Shown one piece after another: positions 1 through 8,145 of a stretch of 64,000 nucleotides of DNA (the first letter of the stretch is position 1; the number at the start of each line of letters is the position of its first letter). This DNA is from Marinobacter sp. MDS2 (lineage in GTDB: Bacteria > Pseudomonadota > Gammaproteobacteria > Pseudomonadales > Oleiphilaceae). The stretch spans positions 2,046,001-2,110,000 of the forward strand of contig NZ_JAVAJF010000001.1 in the NCBI RefSeq assembly GCF_030718085.1, in the 5' to 3' direction. The translations under genes were made by a program, and so were the position numbers. A model generated the notes under the pieces. It did not search any database. It had not been told where the DNA came from and worked only from the letters and a program-made list of their open reading frames with translations.

Positions 1-45
1 GTATACAACCTGATTGGTTGATAAGCACAAGTCAGATAAAAGAAA

Positions 46-77
46 CCCCGGCGCTGTTCTCAGCGTCGGGTTTTTTT
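46..77 (+). terminator. Rho-independent terminator
   Basis: A hairpin with arms CCCGGCGCTG and CAGCGTCGGG (one G-U pair) around a 4-nt loop is followed at once by seven T residues. It most likely ends a plus-strand gene lying mostly outside the left edge. The A-rich left flank could also let it serve the minus-strand regulator next door. No coding region can be assigned to the first 45 bases. Confidence 0.85.
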
Positions 78-119
78 GTGTCTGCTCAGAAGAGGTTGTC
101 GCTTCGAGCGTGCTGCGGA

Positions 120-698
120 CTAGACTTTCCCTCCGAGTAAAATCCGCACAGCCGTGCAGGCATCCTCGAGCTCATCTTCTCGGGGCTCCCGGCCACCGAT
201 GAGATCACTGTACAGGCAGGATTCCGCAATACGAACCATGAAGTAAGACAAGCTTTGAATATTCATGGGCGGGCTCAGGTGCCCGGCACGGATTTCATCT
301 TTTAGTAAGCGGGTATTCACTTCGACGGTTCGGGCATGCAGCGTCGAGTGCGAAGAGGTGAGCATCTTCAGCGCGTATTCCGGGTCTTGATGCAGAAACT
401 TTCGCAGCGGTGAAAAGTGCAAAATAGTGATGTTGATATGGCGGAACACACCAACCACGTAGTCCACACCGTGCCCCGGGGTTATTTCGCGGGCTTCTTT
501 GTACAAGGGTTCGTAAAGCGACCATAAAATTTCACCGATCAGCAAATCGCGATTACCCACCCAGCGGAACAGGGTCGCCCGACCGATGCCCAAGTCGTCG
601 GCAAGGGCGGCAAGGCTGATCTTTTCCCCTTTCAACCACATTCGGCGAGCCCGTTTGAAGGCATCGATGGGGGTTGTCTTGATGATTGATTCGGTCAC
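120..698 (-). CDS. TetR-family transcriptional regulator
   Basis: This 192-aa protein has an N-terminal TetR-type helix-turn-helix at about residues 25-50, with the pattern SLAALADDLGIGRATLFRW typical of the family. The remainder is a helical ligand-binding and dimerisation domain resembling the QsdR-type TetR C-terminus. The start is a GTG. It is monocistronic and convergent with whatever lies off the left edge. The ligand and targets cannot be told from sequence. The nearest divergent neighbours are not oriented to suggest a target, so autoregulation is the only default assumption. Confidence 0.85.
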   Translation of the reverse strand: MTESIIKTTPIDAFKRARRMWLKGEKISLAALADDLGIGRATLFRWVGNRDLLIGEILWSLYEPLYKEAREITPGHGVDYVVGVFRHINITILHFSPLRKFLHQDPEYALKMLTSSHSTLHARTVEVNTRLLKDEIRAGHLSPPMNIQSLSYFMVRIAESCLYSDLIGGREPREDELEDACTAVRILLGGKV

Positions 699-761
699 TT
701 TTAGCTCTTTGGTAAGTTTGACCTCATTCTAGCGGTTGCGGAGGGCTTGGGCTACGGTGGC

Positions 762-1484
762 CTATACCCATAGGTCGCCAATGGGTGTGTCCGGGCTGAA
801 ATGATGCGCAATTTGCGCTTGCAACAATTCGGCTGTTGCAATGGCATCGATCAGGGCATTGTGACCGGCGTAGTGGGGTAAGCCATACCGGGTTCGACTG
901 TCAGGCAGCCGTATCGATGTCGGTTTCTTGCCCATGAGTTGCTGCCAGCGCGAGGGGCGTCGCCTCGGGTGTAAGTAGGCTTCGATGGCCATCGTATCGA
1001 TGACTGGAAAGCGAAGCTGTTCGTTCAAGCGCCACTGCAGAGCCATGTTGAGAAAAGGGCGTTCGATGTTGCGGTAATGCACCACAGGAATGCGCCCGTT
1101 CAGATGCGCGAACAGGGGGCCAAGCACCTCTTCCAAATCGGGAGCGTCCTTGATTTCAGCATGGGTGATGCCGTGAATGGTGACTGATTCCTGATGCAGT
1201 GGCAGTTTGGGGCGCACGATCTGATGCCAGGCCTTACCGAGCTGAATGCCGGACAAGGTGAATGGCACCAAACCGATACTCACGATTGAGTGCTGAGTAA
1301 CGTCTAATCCGGTGGTCTCGAAATCCAGCGCCAACAGCGGAACATCTTTAATTGGTGTTTCCGGACTGGGGCAACCGGCTTGGTAAAACGCACGGATCCG
1401 CGGATCGACGGCCTTGGCCGCTTGTGTACGATAGTTTTCCGGCCAGTTCTGTTTGCTGTTCCGGCTTTTGATGTTGCTAGGCAT
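762..1484 (-). CDS. DnaQ-like DEDD 3'-5' exonuclease domain protein
   Basis: This 240-aa protein carries the exonuclease I motif LALDFETTGLD at about residues 51-61 (the catalytic Asp-x-Glu), an Exo II-like segment around the conserved HxxxxE/N region, and a late H-x-A-x-x-D segment (GHNALIDAIATAELL) matching the DEDDh Exo III motif. This is the fold of DNA polymerase III epsilon and RNase T, but it stands alone. Its start overlaps the stop of the upstream cNMP/CBS/DUF294 gene by 8 nt, so the two are probably translationally coupled. The physiological substrate is unknown. Confidence 0.85.
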   Translation of the reverse strand: MPSNIKSRNSKQNWPENYRTQAAKAVDPRIRAFYQAGCPSPETPIKDVPLLALDFETTGLDVTQHSIVSIGLVPFTLSGIQLGKAWHQIVRPKLPLHQESVTIHGITHAEIKDAPDLEEVLGPLFAHLNGRIPVVHYRNIERPFLNMALQWRLNEQLRFPVIDTMAIEAYLHPRRRPSRWQQLMGKKPTSIRLPDSRTRYGLPHYAGHNALIDAIATAELLQAQIAHHFSPDTPIGDLWV

Positions 1485-3351
1485 TCCTGACCGTCCCTGC
1501 GTTGTAGCGGAATCTCAGGAATCGCTGAGCGTTGCTGACAATCTGGAAGGCGTCTTTCAGGTGGCTGCGCTCAAACGGCGACAAGTCCTCGGGGCGCACG
1601 TTGTTGTCCGGCTCGCGGCCCTCCTCAATCGCAAGTGCCTGGTGGCGAACCCTGACAATGGATATAAACTCCAGAGCATCGCGCAGGTTACCCGCGTCGT
1701 CATCAACCAGCAGTTTGGTTTTGGCGATGTCTTTCAAACGTTCAAAGGAGTTTTGTGAACGGGAGCCACAGGCCAGTGCGTGCACGCGGATCAGATCGGA
1801 CAAGGGGGCGGTGCCACGACGTTTCAGGTTGAAGGTTTTTTGGTGCTTGCCGTCTTCTTCCAGCACAAAGGTGCGGAAGAAGCCCAAGGGCGGTGTACGG
1901 TTCAACGCGTTGCGAGCCATCAGGGTCAGAAACCGCTGGCTGCTGGACGCTTTCTCGGCAACCAGGGTTTTCAGCTGTTCAGCAAAGTCTGTTTCTCCGT
2001 GGATGCCGTCCAGATCGAAGAAAATGTTGCTGTTGAGCAGGGTCTGGCCGTTGGGGTTTTCAATCCAGTCGGTGAAATATTTCTTCCAAATGTGCAGTGG
2101 CTGACGCCATTTGGGGTTGGTGGCCATGATGTCGCCGGTGCAATAGGCGTAGCCGCAATCAGCGAGCCCGTCTGAAACAAACTTGGCCATCGCCAGAAAG
2201 TACTCGTCGTGTTCTTCCGGGATGAAGCTGTCGTCCAGAATCAGAGCGTTATCCTGGTCGGTGACCACCAGCTGCTCGTCCCGGGCCATAGAGCCCAGTG
2301 CCATGAAACAGTAGGGAACGGGTGGTGGGCCGAGCTTTTCTTCCGCCAGTTCCAGCAGGCGCTGGCTGAAGCTCCGGCCAATGCCGGCCATGGCGCTGCC
2401 CACCATGTGTGAATTGGCGTCTTCATTGACCATGCGTACGAAACTGTCGCGCACGTCCACACTGATTTTTTTCAGGCCTTTAACATCCTGCTTGTGGAAG
2501 ATGTTGCTGACCAGATAGATGCTGCTCTGGCTCTCGTATTTGATGATGTCCGACAGCGCGATGACCCCGCGCACTTCATTGCCGTCCATCACCGGAAGGT
2601 GATGCACGTTGTTGTGCAGCATCGTCAGCATGGCCTCGAAAATAAAGGCCCGGCTGCTGATGGTGATCAGACCTTCGGTCATGATTTCACTGACCGGGGT
2701 TTCAGAGGCCAGGGCATGGTTCACCGCCCGGGTGCGCAGATCGCGGTCGGTAATAATGCCCACCAGTTTTGGCGTGTCGCCGCTTTCATCCATTAGCGGC
2801 AGCGATGAGACACCGTTTTCGGTCATGATCCGGGCCGCTTCCTGCAAACGTACCGTCGTGGGCGCGCAAACCAGTGCCCGGGAAATCAGGCGGGTCACTC
2901 GGGCAGTCATTAACTGGTTCGATTTTTCCCTGCGCGAAACGGCTGAACGCAGGCGGCTGCGGTCTTCAATTTCAACGAAATCGGCGAAGTTGTCGTCATG
3001 CTCCCAAAGGTAATGAAAAACATGATCGGGGATTTTGTAGATCAGGCTGTCTTCAATGGCCTTGACCGGGAAGCGAACCTTTTTATTCATCATCAGGCCG
3101 AATTGGCCGAATATCTCGCCTTCACCCACCCGACTGTACAGTTCGCCCGAACGCCGATAGATCTCAACGGCGCCACTGCGAACGTAATGCAGGCTATCGG
3201 CCTGATGACCAAGCTCGACGATCTGGGTGCCGGCCCGAACGTAAACCACCTCGATGTTGGTGACGATTTTGTCCAGCAGTTCGTCGGACATTTCGTCAAA
3301 GGGCGCGTATTGGGTAATGTGATTTTGAATGTCCAGCAGTTCGGCCTGCAT
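1477..3351 (-). CDS. cNMP-binding / CBS-pair / DUF294 putative nucleotidyltransferase
   Basis: This 624-aa protein has, in order: a cyclic-nucleotide-binding-like beta-barrel (about residues 15-130), two CBS motifs (about 160-290, including GIITDRDLR and GVIALSDI), a DUF294 GlnD-like nucleotidyltransferase core with GSMARDEQ followed by TDQDNALI (about 345-370), and a C-terminal helical DUF294_C region. The G-S...D-x-D pattern suggests the catalytic acidic residues are kept. The start was placed at the Met at 3351 because the open frame further upstream runs through cobU on the other strand and has a non-protein-like composition. It probably senses a nucleotide and modifies an unknown protein. 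It is cotranscribed with the exonuclease downstream. Confidence 0.85.
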   Translation of the reverse strand: MQAELLDIQNHITQYAPFDEMSDELLDKIVTNIEVVYVRAGTQIVELGHQADSLHYVRSGAVEIYRRSGELYSRVGEGEIFGQFGLMMNKKVRFPVKAIEDSLIYKIPDHVFHYLWEHDDNFADFVEIEDRSRLRSAVSRREKSNQLMTARVTRLISRALVCAPTTVRLQEAARIMTENGVSSLPLMDESGDTPKLVGIITDRDLRTRAVNHALASETPVSEIMTEGLITISSRAFIFEAMLTMLHNNVHHLPVMDGNEVRGVIALSDIIKYESQSSIYLVSNIFHKQDVKGLKKISVDVRDSFVRMVNEDANSHMVGSAMAGIGRSFSQRLLELAEEKLGPPPVPYCFMALGSMARDEQLVVTDQDNALILDDSFIPEEHDEYFLAMAKFVSDGLADCGYAYCTGDIMATNPKWRQPLHIWKKYFTDWIENPNGQTLLNSNIFFDLDGIHGETDFAEQLKTLVAEKASSSQRFLTLMARNALNRTPPLGFFRTFVLEEDGKHQKTFNLKRRGTAPLSDLIRVHALACGSRSQNSFERLKDIAKTKLLVDDDAGNLRDALEFISIVRVRHQALAIEEGREPDNNVRPEDLSPFERSHLKDAFQIVSNAQRFLRFRYNAGTVRNA

Positions 3352-3451
3352 GCTTTCTCCAGCAAATACGAGTTCTGGCCAAACTATAGCAGTTGTGGTT
3401 TTTTTTGGTGTACCTTTGGGCCCTTTCTCACGGGCCTTCGGGAGGCTTGGT

Positions 3452-3976
3452 ATGGCGATAAAGTTGTTGGTAACCGGCGGCATTCGCTCCGGCAAAACCG
3501 CGATGGCAGAACAACGCGCGCAGGCGGCGGAAGAGCCGGTGGTGTATGTGGCGACCGCCACGGCGGGCGATGAAGAAATGGCGCAGCGTATTCGCCGGCA
3601 CCAACAGCAGCGCCCGGCTGACTGGGGCTTGAAGGAAGAGCCGTTGCGGTTGGCCAGCGTACTTGATGATTGGCAGGCCGAAACGGCTAACCCACCCCTG
3701 TTGCTCATCGATTGTATGAGCCTGTGGCTGAGCAATTTATTGTTTGCCGGTGACGAGGTGTTCGATCAGGAACGGGAGGCGTTTCTTCGTGCTATCGAGC
3801 GCTATCCCGGTTCGGTGGTGGTGGTCACCAACGAGGTGGGGTTGGGAACCATTGGCATGGACCCGCTCACCCGGCGCTTTGCGGATGAGCTGGGTTGGCT
3901 GAATCAGGCGCTCGCCCAGCGCTGTGATGAGGTGGTGATGTCGGTTGCGGGGTTGCCGCTGACCCTCAAAGGCTAA
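3452..3976 (+). CDS. cobU: Adenosylcobinamide kinase / adenosylcobinamide-phosphate guanylyltransferase
   Basis: This 174-aa bifunctional enzyme phosphorylates adenosylcobinamide and transfers GMP to it during nucleotide-loop assembly of B12. The N-terminal P-loop reads GGIRSGKT (about residues 8-15). The CobU signature VTNEVGLGTIGMDPLTRRF lies near residues 127-145. Length fits the family. GGAGG sits 6 nt before the chosen ATG. It is divergent from the DUF294 gene and converges with cobC, the two coding ends overlapping by 4 bp. Confidence 0.95.
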   Translation: MAIKLLVTGGIRSGKTAMAEQRAQAAEEPVVYVATATAGDEEMAQRIRRHQQQRPADWGLKEEPLRLASVLDDWQAETANPPLLLIDCMSLWLSNLLFAGDEVFDQEREAFLRAIERYPGSVVVVTNEVGLGTIGMDPLTRRFADELGWLNQALAQRCDEVVMSVAGLPLTLKG

Positions 3977-4569
3977 GGCTGATGGCTGATTACGCTGCGA
4001 AACACGCCAAACTCGGATTGATCAATCTGAATACGGCTGCGGCAGGCGTAAGGCACGGCAAAGCCGGTGAAGGATTTGTCCAGTGGTATGCCCAATACAT
4101 CGGCCAGCACCATTCGGATAACACCGCCATGGCAAACCACCAGCACTTTTTGCCCCGCGAGCGTTTCTTGCCAGCGATTGATGCTGTGGATAACACGGTG
4201 GTAAAAGTCCGGGACCGGTTCGCCACCGGGTGGTATGCAGTTGATCGGGTCTTGCCAGAAGCGGCTCAGATGATCACCGTAATCTTGCTCGACCTGCTCT
4301 GCGGTCATTCCTTCCCATGCACCAAACCCGATTTCCCGAAGCTCATGCTCAATATGCAGTGGAAGATTTTTTTGATCGGACAGGGTTTCGGCGAACCGTT
4401 GGCAGCGCGCCATAGGGGAACTGACAATCGCGTCCCAGTGGTCGGTGCTGGCGATGGCGTCTCGCATTTGCTGCCAGCCCTGCTCGCTTAACGGGTCATC
4501 TTTGCTGCCCCGGAACATCGGGCCGCCTTCGGGTTCGCCGTGGCGGATCAGGTCGATTGTGGTGGTCAT
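3973..4569 (-). CDS. cobC: Histidine phosphatase family protein, probable alpha-ribazole phosphatase
   Basis: This 198-aa protein has the phosphoglycerate-mutase-like catalytic RHGE motif at about residues 9-12, the SSPMARCQRF segment around residue 51, and the second catalytic histidine in CHGGVIRM near residue 145. Histidine phosphatases of this size encoded beside cobT act as CobC, removing phosphate from alpha-ribazole-5'-phosphate or adenosylcobalamin-5'-phosphate. It follows cobT by 6 nt on the same strand, so the two form an operon. The specific substrate is inferred from context. Confidence 0.88.
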   Translation of the reverse strand: MTTTIDLIRHGEPEGGPMFRGSKDDPLSEQGWQQMRDAIASTDHWDAIVSSPMARCQRFAETLSDQKNLPLHIEHELREIGFGAWEGMTAEQVEQDYGDHLSRFWQDPINCIPPGGEPVPDFYHRVIHSINRWQETLAGQKVLVVCHGGVIRMVLADVLGIPLDKSFTGFAVPYACRSRIQIDQSEFGVFRSVISHQP

Positions 4570-4575
4570 GGTGTT

Positions 4576-5634
4576 TTACTCTTCTGACTTTCCGCTGATA
4601 TTGGCATCGGCAAAGCTTGCCATGTGATTGTGCAACGCGCAGGCGGAACGAAGCAGGGGTACCGCAACAGCCGCTCCGCTACCTTCGCCCAAACGCATGC
4701 CAAGATCCAGCAAGGGGGAAGCGCCCAAGGCTTCCAACACGGCGTTGTGCCCGGGTTCGGCGGAGCGGTGGGCGAACAACAGCCAGGCGCGCACGCCCGG
4801 TTGCTGATGAACCGCGATCAGCGCGGCGGCCGAGACGATGAACCCATCCACCAGCACCGGAATGCCTCGGGCTGCGCTGCCCATAATTGCACCGACCAAG
4901 CCCGCAAGTTCGAAGCCGCCTAACGATGCCAGCACCGTGAGTGGGTCTTTGCTGTCACCGTGGCGCGCCAAAGCGCGTTCAACCACGGCCTCTTTGCGGG
5001 ACACCCCTTCGCTGTTTAAGCCGGTTCCCGGACCGACCAACTGCTGAGGATGGTGTCCCAGAAGAGCACAGGCGATAGCCGAAGCGCTGGTGGTGTTACC
5101 AATGCCCATATCGCCACCGATAAACAATCGACAGCCAGCTGTTTTTGCTCGTTCCGCGGCGTTGTCGCCGCTGGTGAGAGCCGCATCGACCTGCTCAAGT
5201 GTCATGGCGAAGGTCTGAGCCATATTCGCCGTGGCGGGAGCGATGATTTCGTTAATCACCCCAGGCAACGCCGGCACATCTGCAACGGTCCCCAGATTCA
5301 CCACTTCAAGACTGGCGCCCAATTCTTTCGCCATGACGCTGATGGCAGCTCCGCCATGGGCGAAATTGGCAATCATTTGCGCGGTAACCGCCTGTGGAAA
5401 AGCGGACACCCCTTCGGCGCACACGCCGTGATCACCGGCAAAAATCACCATACGAACCGGGTCAACGGACGGCGTTGCGCTACCCGCAAGACCGGCGAGG
5501 GTAATGGCGACCTGTTCCAGCTTACCCAGCGACCCGGGCGGTTTAGTGAGTACTTGCTGACGAGCTTCGGCAAGCTCTAAATGCGCACTGGAGGGTGTGT
5601 GGGGCGGCTGAAGCCAGCTATTGGGCAGAGGCAT
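4576..5634 (-). CDS. cobT: Nicotinate-nucleotide--dimethylbenzimidazole phosphoribosyltransferase
   Basis: This 352-aa protein transfers phosphoribose from nicotinate mononucleotide to 5,6-dimethylbenzimidazole, making alpha-ribazole phosphate. Family landmarks are [10 protein letters not shown] near residue 31, the glycine-rich [13 protein letters not shown] at about residues 172-184, and a C-terminal [11 protein letters not shown] segment holding the catalytic glutamate. It is the first gene of a minus-strand cobT-cobC pair and is divergent from cbiB across about 100 bp, which must hold both promoters. The BluB product made from this same locus is its expected substrate. Confidence 0.95.
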   Translation of the reverse strand: MPLPNSWLQPPHTPSSAHLELAEARQQVLTKPPGSLGKLEQVAITLAGLAGSATPSVDPVRMVIFAGDHGVCAEGVSAFPQAVTAQMIANFAHGGAAISVMAKELGASLEVVNLGTVADVPALPGVINEIIAPATANMAQTFAMTLEQVDAALTSGDNAAERAKTAGCRLFIGGDMGIGNTTSASAIACALLGHHPQQLVGPGTGLNSEGVSRKEAVVERALARHGDSKDPLTVLASLGGFELAGLVGAIMGSAARGIPVLVDGFIVSAAALIAVHQQPGVRAWLLFAHRSAEPGHNAVLEALGASPLLDLGMRLGEGSGAAVAVPLLRSACALHNHMASFADANISGKSEE

Positions 5635-5738
5635 GGAGTGTTCCTTGTGAACAGAAAGTGAGGATGGTCTATCTGTGGCCGAATGGTGTCAAGGTAAGGC
5701 TCGAGTCGGGTAGACTTGCCGGCATTCTTCATGAGGGT

Positions 5739-6695
5739 ATGGTCTTGGATGCGTTATCTATGTCGGTAGCCGCGTGCTGTATGGCGGTCCTGCTGGATGT
5801 TTTGATTGGAGAACCGCGCCGTTGGCACCCGTTGGTGGGCTTTGGCCGAGTGGTTGTCTGGGTTGAGCGGTGCTTTAATCGTCGGCCGCAACAATCGAGC
5901 CGCAGTGTGATGATCGGTGGCATTGCCGCCGTATTGTTAATGATGCCCCTGATCGCCGTGGCAATGGTTTTACAGGAATTGTTGAGGGGCTGGGCGGCGT
6001 TATTGGTGCAGGCGGTTGTGCTGTGGCTGGCCATTGCGCTGCGGGGCCTGGCCGAGCATGGCAAGGCGGTATCGGACGCCTTGCTGCAAGGGCATGGTGA
6101 ACAAGCGCGGGCCGCGGTGGGACGCATCGTGAGCCGTGATGCGGAATCGCTTTCTGACAGCGGGGTGGCCGCGGCCGCCGCCGAGTCCATGTTAGAAAAC
6201 GGCGCGGATGCTGTGTTTGCCAGCTTGTTTTGGTTCCTGGTGGCGGGCTTGCCGGGTGTGGTTTTGCACCGGCTGGTGAACACGCTGGATGCCATGTGGG
6301 GCTATCGTAACGAGCGCTATCTTTATTTCGGGCGCTTTGCCGCCCGGCTGGATGACCTTATGAACTGGGTGCCTGCGCGGCTGACCGCGCTGACCTACGC
6401 GCTGGTGGGCAACACGCGGCTGGCGATGACGTGCTGGTTTCGTCAGGCCAAAACATGGGACAGCCCTAATGCCGGCCCGGTGATGGCGGCCGGAGCCGGA
6501 GCGCTGGGGGTTTCCCTCGGCGGCCCGGCACCTTATGCCAGTGGCGTTAAACAACGCCCCCGCCTGGGCAGCGGCCCTGAGGCAACCGCCCGGACAGTTG
6601 AAGGGGCGATCGGGCTGGTCCAGAGAGGTGTGGGGCTCTGGTTGAGTGTGCTCGCGCTGTTTGCCTTTGGTTTTTGGGCCGGAGGTGCTGTGTGA
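5739..6695 (+). CDS. cbiB: Adenosylcobinamide-phosphate synthase (CbiB/CobD type)
   Basis: This 318-aa integral membrane protein attaches the aminopropanol arm to adenosylcobyric acid. The N-terminus has the family signature LIGEPRRWHPLVGFG, and GAxNAGPVMAAGAGALGV-like residues lie near position 255, with four to five hydrophobic segments. The Met at 5739 is chosen, although its ribosome binding site is weak. A second in-frame ATG at 5760 is possible. Longer open frames upstream overlap cobT and are unlikely. Its stop overlaps the GTG start of the aminotransferase gene. Confidence 0.92.
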   Translation: MVLDALSMSVAACCMAVLLDVLIGEPRRWHPLVGFGRVVVWVERCFNRRPQQSSRSVMIGGIAAVLLMMPLIAVAMVLQELLRGWAALLVQAVVLWLAIALRGLAEHGKAVSDALLQGHGEQARAAVGRIVSRDAESLSDSGVAAAAAESMLENGADAVFASLFWFLVAGLPGVVLHRLVNTLDAMWGYRNERYLYFGRFAARLDDLMNWVPARLTALTYALVGNTRLAMTCWFRQAKTWDSPNAGPVMAAGAGALGVSLGGPAPYASGVKQRPRLGSGPEATARTVEGAIGLVQRGVGLWLSVLALFAFGFWAGGAV

Positions 6696-7738
6696 TTCCG
6701 TTTCATTCACCGGAGAGCCCCGAGCACGGCGGCAGGCTGGAAGCCGCGGTGCGCAAATGGGGCATACCCCGAGACCAGTGGCTGGATCTTTCTACCGGTA
6801 TAAACCCTGTTCCTTATCCGATTCCTGAAATTCCCATGGAGGTTTGGCAGCGCCTGCCCGAGCCGGATGATGGTCTGGAAGACATCATCCGTCATTGGGC
6901 CGGTGCACCGGCCGAGGCGGCCTGTCTGCCTGTGGCGGGTAGCCAGCAAGCCATCATGGCATTACCGGCCGTTCGCAAGCGCTTGCACGGGCTTGGCCGG
7001 GTGGCGGTGCCCATGCCGGGTTACCGGGAGCATGGCCATGCCTGGCAGCGGGCGGGTTTTGATGTGGTGGGTATTTCAGCGCAACAAGCGCTGGCGGATG
7101 ATCTGAGCTGGCTGGATTCGGTGGATGTGGTGGTTTGGATTAACCCGAACAATCCGACCGGGCAGGTGTTATCGCCCGAGCGATTATTGGCATGGCGGCA
7201 ACGGCTAGCGCGGCGCGGTGGCTGGTTGGTGGTGGATGAGGCGTTCATCGAAGGGCTTCCCGACCATACGCTCGACCCATGGGCGGGCGCAGCCAATCTC
7301 ATCATACTGAGGTCGTTAGGCAAGTTTTTCGGTTTGGCCGGAATTCGCGCCGGCGCGGCGCTGTTAGAGCGTGAGCTGGCAAAACACGTCAACCACGAAC
7401 TCGGGCCTTGGCCTATAAGCGGCCCTGCGCGATATCTGATGAAGCGGGTTTTGCAAGACGAGAACTGGCAAGCTGAAGCATTGATCAAGCAAAAAGAAGC
7501 ATCTGTCAGATTGTTCGCTTTGCTTGAACAACACGGTCTGGGCCACCCTTCCGGTGCGTTGTTGTTTCAGACGGTAAGACACCCGCAGGCAGCGGGAATC
7601 GCAGACCGGCTCGCCCAGTGCGGAATTCTGGTGCGGTGCTTCGATACTCCCGAGGCTTTGCGCTTTGGTTTGCCCGCCGATGAGGCCAGCTGGCGGCGCC
7701 TGGCTGACGCTCTGTCGGGAATTCATATATGTCATTGA
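6692..7738 (+). CDS. cobD: L-threonine-O-3-phosphate decarboxylase (CobD/CobC aminotransferase family)
   Basis: This 348-aa PLP enzyme is a class I/II aminotransferase-fold protein that makes (R)-1-amino-2-propanol O-phosphate, the arm added by CbiB. Evidence: the N-terminal H-G-G-R-L segment, DLSTGINP near residue 35, the NPNNPTGQ motif around residue 158, and SLGKFFGLAGIRAG with the PLP lysine around residue 218. The GTG start at 6692 lies 6 nt after GGAGG and overlaps the cbiB stop by 4 bp, which implies coupled translation. It is the last gene of the cbiB-cobD pair; the riboswitch follows. Confidence 0.93.
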   Translation: MIPFHSPESPEHGGRLEAAVRKWGIPRDQWLDLSTGINPVPYPIPEIPMEVWQRLPEPDDGLEDIIRHWAGAPAEAACLPVAGSQQAIMALPAVRKRLHGLGRVAVPMPGYREHGHAWQRAGFDVVGISAQQALADDLSWLDSVDVVVWINPNNPTGQVLSPERLLAWRQRLARRGGWLVVDEAFIEGLPDHTLDPWAGAANLIILRSLGKFFGLAGIRAGAALLERELAKHVNHELGPWPISGPARYLMKRVLQDENWQAEALIKQKEASVRLFALLEQHGLGHPSGALLFQTVRHPQAAGIADRLAQCGILVRCFDTPEALRFGLPADEASWRRLADALSGIHICH

Positions 7739-7800
7739 CCACCCTCACCCCGGTTGGTAGTCTTGCCCGCGATTTCAGGTGCTCTGCATTTTCATTTCAG

Positions 7801-8085
7801 ACTGGCGATAGTCGGATGAATCCATAGAGTGAAACGGGAAGCTGGTGAGAGTCCAGTACTGCCCCCGCAACGGTAATCAGGTTAATAGCAATCCGTTACG
7901 CCACTGTGTCATAGGCATGGGAAGGTGATTGCTCCGGAGCACAGTCTCCACCTGAAAGTCCGGAGACCGGCCTGAAAGACGGAGTTCCACAACTCCGTAC
8001 ACCAGACGTTGCGGAGGGCGACGGCGGTGGGTGATCCGGCTCATCAGAACTCCACGCCCTCCACCCCCGTCCGATCACCTTAATT
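7801..8085 (+). promoter_or_regulatory. Cobalamin (AdoCbl) riboswitch and expression platform
   Basis: The aptamer core matches the B12-element pattern: AAACGGGAA, GGTGAGAGTCC, a CCCCGCAACGGTAA stretch, and the B12 box GTCCGGAGACCGGCC at about 7959-7973. An 8-bp hairpin (7979-7998, ACGGAGTT/AACTCCGT) follows. The remainder holds at least three helices that compete with one another (8013-8020 with 8055-8062; 8021-8030 with 8061-8070; 8030-8036 with 8073-8079). There is no U-tract, so control is more likely translational or Rho-dependent than by intrinsic termination. It precedes btuB, the expected arrangement. The outer 5' edge is approximate. Confidence 0.92.
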
Positions 8086-8145
8086 GTCCTTCGCAGTAAC
8101 CAAGACCGACCGCGCGGGTGCGTGCGGTGAACTGTGAGTGATGAT

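Noticed and set aside
3352..3735. N-terminal extension of the cNMP/CBS/DUF294 protein
   Set aside because: This stretch is antisense to cobU, is Ser/Arg/Cys-rich and does not resemble the cNMP-binding domain; the start at 3351 fits the family length.
8013..8080. Intrinsic terminator in the riboswitch platform
   Set aside because: The stems are good, but no T-run follows any of them, so it was described as a switching region instead.
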